Assembly: GCA_003952965.2 (NCBI GenBank) | Contig: RXIC02000120.1 | Span: forward strand, 62,001-126,000 | Source: Morella rubra | Lineage: Eukaryota; Streptophyta; Magnoliopsida; Fagales; Myricaceae | Direction: 5' to 3' | Length of the DNA stretch: 64,000 bases | Shown here: one piece after another, positions 58,785-64,000 of the stretch | Position numbering within the stretch: position 1 is the stretch's first letter | How the letters are laid out: every line of letters begins with the position of its first letter | Translations under genes and position numbers: made by a program | The notes under the pieces: model-generated | Database searches by the model: none | What the model saw: the letters and a program-made list of their open reading frames with translations, nothing else | Told to the model about the DNA's origin: nothing

Positions 58785-58890
58785 GAACCGGAATTTCCGG
58801 TTCCGGTTCCGGAAATTCCGGTTCCAATTCCGGTGGATACCGGAACCGGAACCGGAATGGGCAATTCCGGTTCCGTCCATTCCGGTGCCC
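58785..58890. repeat. hAT right subterminal ggttccgg repeat cluster
   Basis: Repeated ccggaattccgg, ggttccgg and ccggaaccgg words lie just inside the right terminus, mirroring the left cluster. Confidence 0.85.
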
Positions 58891-60822
58891 ACCCTTATAC
58901 TAAAAGGAGTACAAACGGATGATTAAGATGTTCGGATGAAATATTTAAACGTCCGGACGCTATTAGACGATGATCGAGTTAACTCAGCCATGGCAGCGTC
59001 TCAAAACCTCCCACACACTACCCAAAACACCACAAAATCACAAACAAATACACTTAACAGAATCCTAACACTTAACACAATCCATTTTTACGTAAAAATC
59101 AATCAAAACACATAATGTAGTATACAAACAATAGAATTGAAATCCTATACGTAAAACTGTAAAAAAACAAAAAGTTTAAAGCAAAAATCATGTTAAAAAT
59201 CAACAAAAACATACCTGGATGTGATTAGAATGTCGACGGAATGAGTTTATGCCAAGATTTGACAAAGAAACAACTGAGGGTCGAGAGAGTTTAGAGATAA
59301 AACATTTAGTTTAATGAAAATGTCGAACTGTTCGAGTTTTTCATAATCCGTCGAACTCGTTCGGACAGTTACTATACATCCGGAAGCTTATCAGCACACG
59401 TGGCTCAATGAGAGTCCTCCGCATTAAATGCCAAAATTTAAATTGTTTAAAACGGTTCGAAAAATTAATTACGTCTGGACGATTATGGTAACTCCGTATG
59501 GTTTTCCCCTGTCTTCGCGCGGCGTGGAAGCACACGTTTGGCTGAATAAACATCACGACACGTCTGGACGTTATGAATTGGGTTCGAACGGTGACAGCTA
59601 TTGTCAATTGTCGTGTAATGTAAACACGTATAAGCCATGCGACGGTTACAAAATACGTATGAACACTTATCCTGTCTGTTTGAACCATGTCATACACTCA
59701 TACACGTCCGGATAGTTTTTTGATACGTTTGGACGTGTGCCACATTTTTTTTTTTTTCATTTCACATGGTTTAACTTATTTCAGTAAATTTAATTTATTT
59801 AAATCATTTCACTAACACAATATAATTATAACTAATCAACTATTTAAATTAAAATCATTATTACACTAATTCCATGGAGGATAATCACCTATTTAATTGT
59901 AATTGCAGTAACGTTCTGTTAACATAGCACTCGTACTAGTAACTCTTTTAATTATACTAATCTTCCGTTTAAATTTTAATAAATTTAAACTAATGAAAAA
60001 ACATAATTAATATGAAATATCAAACATAATTTAAATACCGAATGAAAAACACAATCATAATGTCTAGTACAAGTCGAAGATGATCCTTATAAGGATAAGT
60101 TAATATATAATAGTGATAAAACATAAACATGAAACTACTCCGAATCGCGAGAAGCTTGTTAGATTCATACATGGCCCAATCAAATTCAACACCATTAAAT
60201 ATGACCGATTCGAGAAGCTTCTTAGAACTAAACCCGTTTGGACTGTATCTATTGGTCCGGACGGTTCCAGTGGAAGTTTTGCAACGTGGAAGCACATGAC
60301 TCGTGGAATCAACATTTATACGCATGCGGACATGTTCTATAGCATCCGGACGTAGGTATTTTTTCATGTTCGAACGCTCTAGTGGAGGTCCGGACGTGAT
60401 TAAGCGTTCGATGATTTTCAATTTGTCACTATATGCTGACGATTATTATTCGTCACGTGATATCGTTCGGACGTTGTATATGTTACGTCCGGACATTATT
60501 GTAAAAAAATTGTGACGATTCTGAACGTCACTTGGTTACGACGATTTGGAATTCATCACCTAGCAAAGGGTCTGAACGGGTTGATTGTGAGTCCGGACAA
60601 TATTTTGTATTTTTTGACTATTTTAATCATCACTCATGCGCGACGTGTGGTATGTTGTCACACGAGACATACGTCGAATGGTTTTGGGACCTGTCCGGAC
60701 GGTTTTGGCGTTCATGGGTGACTTTGGGTGATGAAATTAATTTTTGTCATGGAAAGGTTTTAGGTGACAAAATTTGGTTTGACACCCAAAACTTTGTCAC
60801 TAAAGCTATATTTCTTGTAGTG

Positions 60823-62756
60823 CAAGTTTCAAATGTTTCCAAAACACAAACTTATAAAAATAAAACTTCCATTATTCTAAGTCTCTAAAGACTTTATTCT
60901 CAACTAATTTCACCCCATGTGGTTTCTAATCCTAATCCTCGATGCGCTCACAAAATCTTTTGAAAATCGAAAAAAATCATTAACGAAATCAATTTTATCT
61001 ACTCAGTAAACAAAGAATAAAAAATGTAAAAATCACATTAAAAATTCAAAAATTACCCAAAAAATTTAACACTAAATTAAATTTAAATCCCTCTAGCACT
61101 ATTGATCAGAAAAGTCGCATTTACTCATGTTACAGGGTTGCGTCATAGCTTAGATAGCGACTAACCAATCTAAGAAAAGAGAAAGTGGGAATTACTCATG
61201 TTATAGGGTTACGTCCCTCCTTTAGTGGAAGCTGTCGCCACCTTGTGTGGTGGGTATGTTGTGTCTCGACCCTTGTGGTTGATTTATGTTAGTATCTAGG
61301 CCTTTGTGGCCTTTTGTGTTTGTATCTCGACCTTTGTGGCTATTTGTGTTTGTGTTCGTTTGTGTCTTCGGCACTTGTGGCCGATTTAGTTTTTGGATTC
61401 TTGGATCCAGCTTATTCTGGAGCCTCTGTGCCCTTTCTTCGAGGGCTTTAGTCGCTTTACTAATTAAACTTGTAGGGCCTTCAGGTCTTATTGGGTTTTT
61501 CATTGGTCCTTTGAGACTTTTTCTAAATTCTACCAGTTGTACATATGTTCTTGGATATTAATATATGTATTAAGAATTGCTTAGAAAAAAAAAAACTTAG
61601 AAGATGCAAATAAAAATATGTTTTCCTTTTTTCTCCCCTTGGTTTCTTTTGTCTTAAATCTATGCAATTAATTTCCTATTGGTTGCAAAAGAAAACCCCT
61701 AAACAATATGAAAAATCAAAAGATAAATATTTCAAAGATATCCTCCACCTAAGCTGCGCAGGAAAGGCCCAACCTAGCCAACATTTAGATCCGGCTCTAC
61801 CCAAACTTTTCTGGTTCACCCCAACATTCCCCACAAATCCCAGTGTTTCCAAATAGTTTTTCGGGTAAGAGATCCCAGTCTTAATTCAAATCGGTTGTAA
61901 CTTGAACTATATATATAGCTCGGCTATCAAATACCTTTATGCTCCCAAATCACCCCATCATTGTTAAGTCCAAGACAGTTCTCAAATCTCTCTTAATGCC
62001 TCAAATCATGATATTAGCGTCGAAAACAATCCGCAAGAGATATTACCTTAAACCGGTAATTAATGAAAAAAAAAAAACACTTTGTAAAGTTTTAACAGTA
62101 CTCGTGTTTATATCATTTAAAAATGAGCTTATGTTAATTACTAATTTATAATTATACTCTACAGTGACTAGCTTTCTATGTGCTTTTATTTTCTTGGCTA
62201 ATATGTCAGATTTCGCCATTATTTCTTCCTTCATGCAACGAAATTATTTTGGTCGCTATTAGCATTAATATTAATGACGATTTTTATTTGTCGCTAGAAA
62301 TGGCTACTTTTTGCGACCAAATTTGATTGTTGATTAAAAATGTGTTCAGCAGCCCAATTTTCTTGATCGTTCTTCCAGATGTAGATCAATCGAGCATATA
62401 TAGGTGATACCTCACTCCTGTATTTGTTTAATTTTTTCAATTTTCATTAATATATTACACTTCAAATTTCAGCTATCAATTACTTTTTGCATCCTTTCCG
62501 CGTTGTGATATGTACTCCTTTCTTTTTCTAATACCTTGAGCTTTTCTCTTTCAATGTATTCTAGAACTTCCAATGAAATGGGGGTCAAATTATGGATTCT
62601 TATATTCATATAAGGTACGACGTCTGATCAATTTTCCCAAGACCATATATATATATAGATGGCGGGAAAAATTTCACCATTAACAAGTGTGCAACCGTTT
62701 TGGTCAGAACTCACAAATGTTTGAACATTTATAGTTCTAAGGTAAACTGTCTATTA
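60823..62756. other. Intergenic DNA with short repeats, no gene recognised
   Basis: A direct repeat ttactcatgttaYagggttR occurs at about 61121 and 61192. Between 61250 and 61390 the words cctttgtggcc, tttgtgtttgta and tctcgacc recur, which produces the Asn/Thr/Lys-rich minus ORF at 61222-61503. I see no gene. Confidence 0.5.
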
Positions 62757-63022
62757 TCACAAAAGTAGTGGCTCAATTGATCTTGACGTTCACTCGGAAC
62801 TGGCCGGCTAAGAGGCTAGAGGTCTCTGGATCGAACCACACTGCAACCAAGGCTAGTTGCACTTTCATGAGAATGTGGTGACGGTCTAAACCTCCCGCTT
62901 TAGTAGTTATGGCTCAATCCGAAGTACATTCTGCAGCAGATTGAAAGTCCCTCTGGTCACACCCAGGGAGGAGCTGATCATCCTTGGTCGCCCCTAGCTC
63001 CCACCCTTTTATTTAGAATAAA
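62757..63022 (+). mobile_element. tRNA-derived SINE candidate
   Basis: An A-box-like tggctcaattg lies at 62769-62779 and a B-box-like ggatcgaacca at 62828-62838, about 50 bp apart, as in tRNA-derived SINE heads. The body is about 270 bp and ends in an A/T-rich tail (ttttatttagaataaaa). The flanks match: aaggtaaactgtctatta (62739-62756) and aaggtaaaccgtccatca (63023-63040), differing only by three C/T changes. This fits an old target duplication from target-primed insertion. Confidence 0.6.
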
Positions 63023-63420
63023 AAGGTAAACCGTCCATCAAGATAAATTTTCAAACTATAAAATGTTTAATAACCAAGGACTGATCTTCATTACGCAAAT
63101 ATAAAGTCCTTGTTAACCATATATATAGTATATACTTTCCCTTTTAATACTATAGTGTTTGATTGCCGAATTGTTGGCACCTCAAAATTTCGAGTCTGAT
63201 AAAAAAAACTACAAAATAATCTCTCTCTATCAAATAATTATTTTTCATTATAATATTCATTCAAATATTCTCTCTCTTCACTTTTTCATCAATCCCATAA
63301 ACTATTTTCACTTTTTCACTAACTCCCATACCCCAAATTTTCACCACCCCAAAATAGTCCATACTTATATATACATAAGCATGGACTATTACAAAATACT
63401 CTCTATATAGTACTATTACA
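63023..63420. other. No gene recognised
   Basis: AT-rich DNA with ctctct and ttcac words. The ORF at 63159-63410 has no family features. Confidence 0.5.
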
Positions 63421-64000
63421 AGTGAGAGAGCAAAAACAACCCAAGAGGGGGTGAATGGGTTTTATAAAAAACTTTTAACCTTTTTCTTATAAAACCGAAT
63501 TTGTAGAGATCCCCTTTTCCTTTTTCTAAAGAGCAAGAGAGTAGATCTAAACAATCAAAGACAATAATGAAGATAAAAGGAATAGTTAAAGAAGCACAAT
63601 AAATAGATATCAACAATAAATAGAGATAAGGGTAGAGAGATGACACCGTGACTTTTAGGTGGTTCGGCCAACACTTGCCTACGTCTACCCCCAAGGCTAT
63701 TGACTTCCTTGGGCTTTCTTCACTATCTTCAAATAGGAAGTACACCTTAGCTTCTCGGGTGCTAAGGAACCTTTACAAAGTGTTTTTGAGCTTACACTTG
63801 AACTCACTCTCACAAATCCCCACAACCTAGAGGATTTCTTCTACCCAACAAGTAGGACAAGTGTTTTTCCAAACACTCACGTGTTTTTCAAGAACGAGTA
63901 CAAAAGGAATCTTAGTAAAAGCTCTTTAAGCTGAATAAACAAGTATGAAGTATGAGGTGTGCAAAGAGACAAGATTTACAAAGAAAGCAATAGTATTTGC
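63421..64000. repeat. Edge of an unidentified dispersed repeat (cut by window end)
   Basis: The phrases acccaagagggggtgaatgg and ggtggttcggccaacacttg and cctacgtctacccccaaggc are of a kind I recall from high-copy plant repeats, possibly retrotransposon-related. The element cannot be classified because its right end is outside the window. No coding region was supported. Confidence 0.35.

Larger units (their letters stand above)
54281..58897 (+). mobile_element. RICESLEEPER-type hAT transposon nested in CACTA2, 4.6 kb
   Basis: The element starts TAAGGGTG at 54281 and ends CACCCTTA at 58897. A perfect 8-bp target duplication TACTAAAA flanks it (54273-54280 and 58898-58905). Both subterminal regions are packed with ccggaacc/ggttccgg words. 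It carries a BED-finger hAT transposase gene with a CT-rich leader. The transposase has several frameshifts and one in-frame stop, so this copy is probably no longer autonomous. The partial element at 39640-40291 belongs to the same broad group. Confidence 0.95.
49453..60822 (-). mobile_element. CACTA transposon, CACTA2, deletion derivative with nested hAT (11.4 kb)
   Basis: The left end reads CAGTACAAGAAAAAAGACTT at 49453, which aligns with CACTA1's end except for a C-to-G change in CACTA. The right end TTTCTTGTAGTG at 60822 is the inverse of CACTACAAGAAA. Long stretches match CACTA1 in order: the gacaaaaccgagttgtcacc leader, the Transposase_24-type gene, the accessory ORF, and the right arm. 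The whole TNP2 gene is absent, and the small coiled-coil ORF is also lost. The flanking triplets are AAA and CAA, so the target duplication has one mismatch. The mutated left terminus should make it hard to mobilise. A complete hAT sits at 54281-58897. Confidence 0.88.

Noticed and set aside
61222..61561. Asn/Thr/Lys-repeat minus ORF and Phe/Val-rich plus ORF
   Set aside because: Both come from short repeated words (tttgtgtttgt, cctttgtggcc) and show no domain.
62769..62840. A possible tRNA gene
   Set aside because: The A and B boxes are present, but the acceptor and anticodon stems do not pair, and the unit extends 270 bp between flanking repeats, so a SINE is the better reading.

Overview
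This window looks like nuclear DNA of a flowering plant, most likely a eudicot. It has spliced genes with GT/AG introns of 0.1 to 1.5 kb, AT-rich intergenic DNA, plant-only protein families (FATB acyl-ACP thioesterase, GRV2, ATL RING-H2 ligase, GPI-anchored lipid-transfer protein) and nested CACTA, hAT and Copia-type transposable elements. Nothing in it fixes the species. All names below come from reading translations and recalling families; no database search was run.

Positions 1-21,000 are the gene-bearing part. The last two exons of a receptor-like cytoplasmic kinase lie at 1246-1588 (+). A complete nine-exon ERCC1 DNA-repair gene lies at 4701-8863 (-). About 5 kb of gene-poor DNA follows. 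The C-terminal half of an ATL6/ATL31-like RING-H2 ligase (14091-14619, -) runs into a 100-N gap. The last five exons of GRV2/RME-8 (14724-18551, +) start directly on the other side. A damaged two-exon LTPG gene (20312-21044, +) ends in a 57-bp fold-back.

Positions 21,266-36,421 are mobile DNA. They hold a 1.6-kb hAT-like element (21266-22899) and a 13.3-kb CACTA element (CACTA1, 23118-36421, target-site duplication CCA). CACTA1 carries a degenerate Transposase_24-type gene, a TNP2-type transposase with an internal deletion, and two accessory ORFs. A 1.1-kb hAT-like element with a perfect 8-bp duplication sits just upstream of its TNP2 start codon.

Positions 36,422-49,452 lie between the two CACTA copies. 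They contain repeats, hAT debris, a possible captured gene fragment, and a FATB gene (43490-45968, +). FATB has lost its membrane-anchor segment and carries a frameshift in exon 1, but its other exons are clean. A 2.35-kb gag-only LTR retrotransposon (46057-48404, duplication CTTTT) sits 88 bp after the FATB stop codon.

Positions 49,453-60,822 are a second CACTA (CACTA2) of the same family. It has lost the whole TNP2 gene through a deletion whose junction carries templated filler. A 4.6-kb RICESLEEPER-type hAT with a perfect 8-bp duplication (54281-58897) is nested in it. The last 3 kb hold a SINE candidate (62757-63022) and the edge of an unidentified repeat.

The host genes do unrelated jobs (kinase signalling, DNA repair, ubiquitination, endosome traffic, lipid transfer, fatty-acid release) and form no operon or cluster. 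The strongest signals are structural: nested insertions with exact target duplications, the two-stage decay of the CACTA family, the detargeted FATB, and the hairpin at the end of the LTPG gene.
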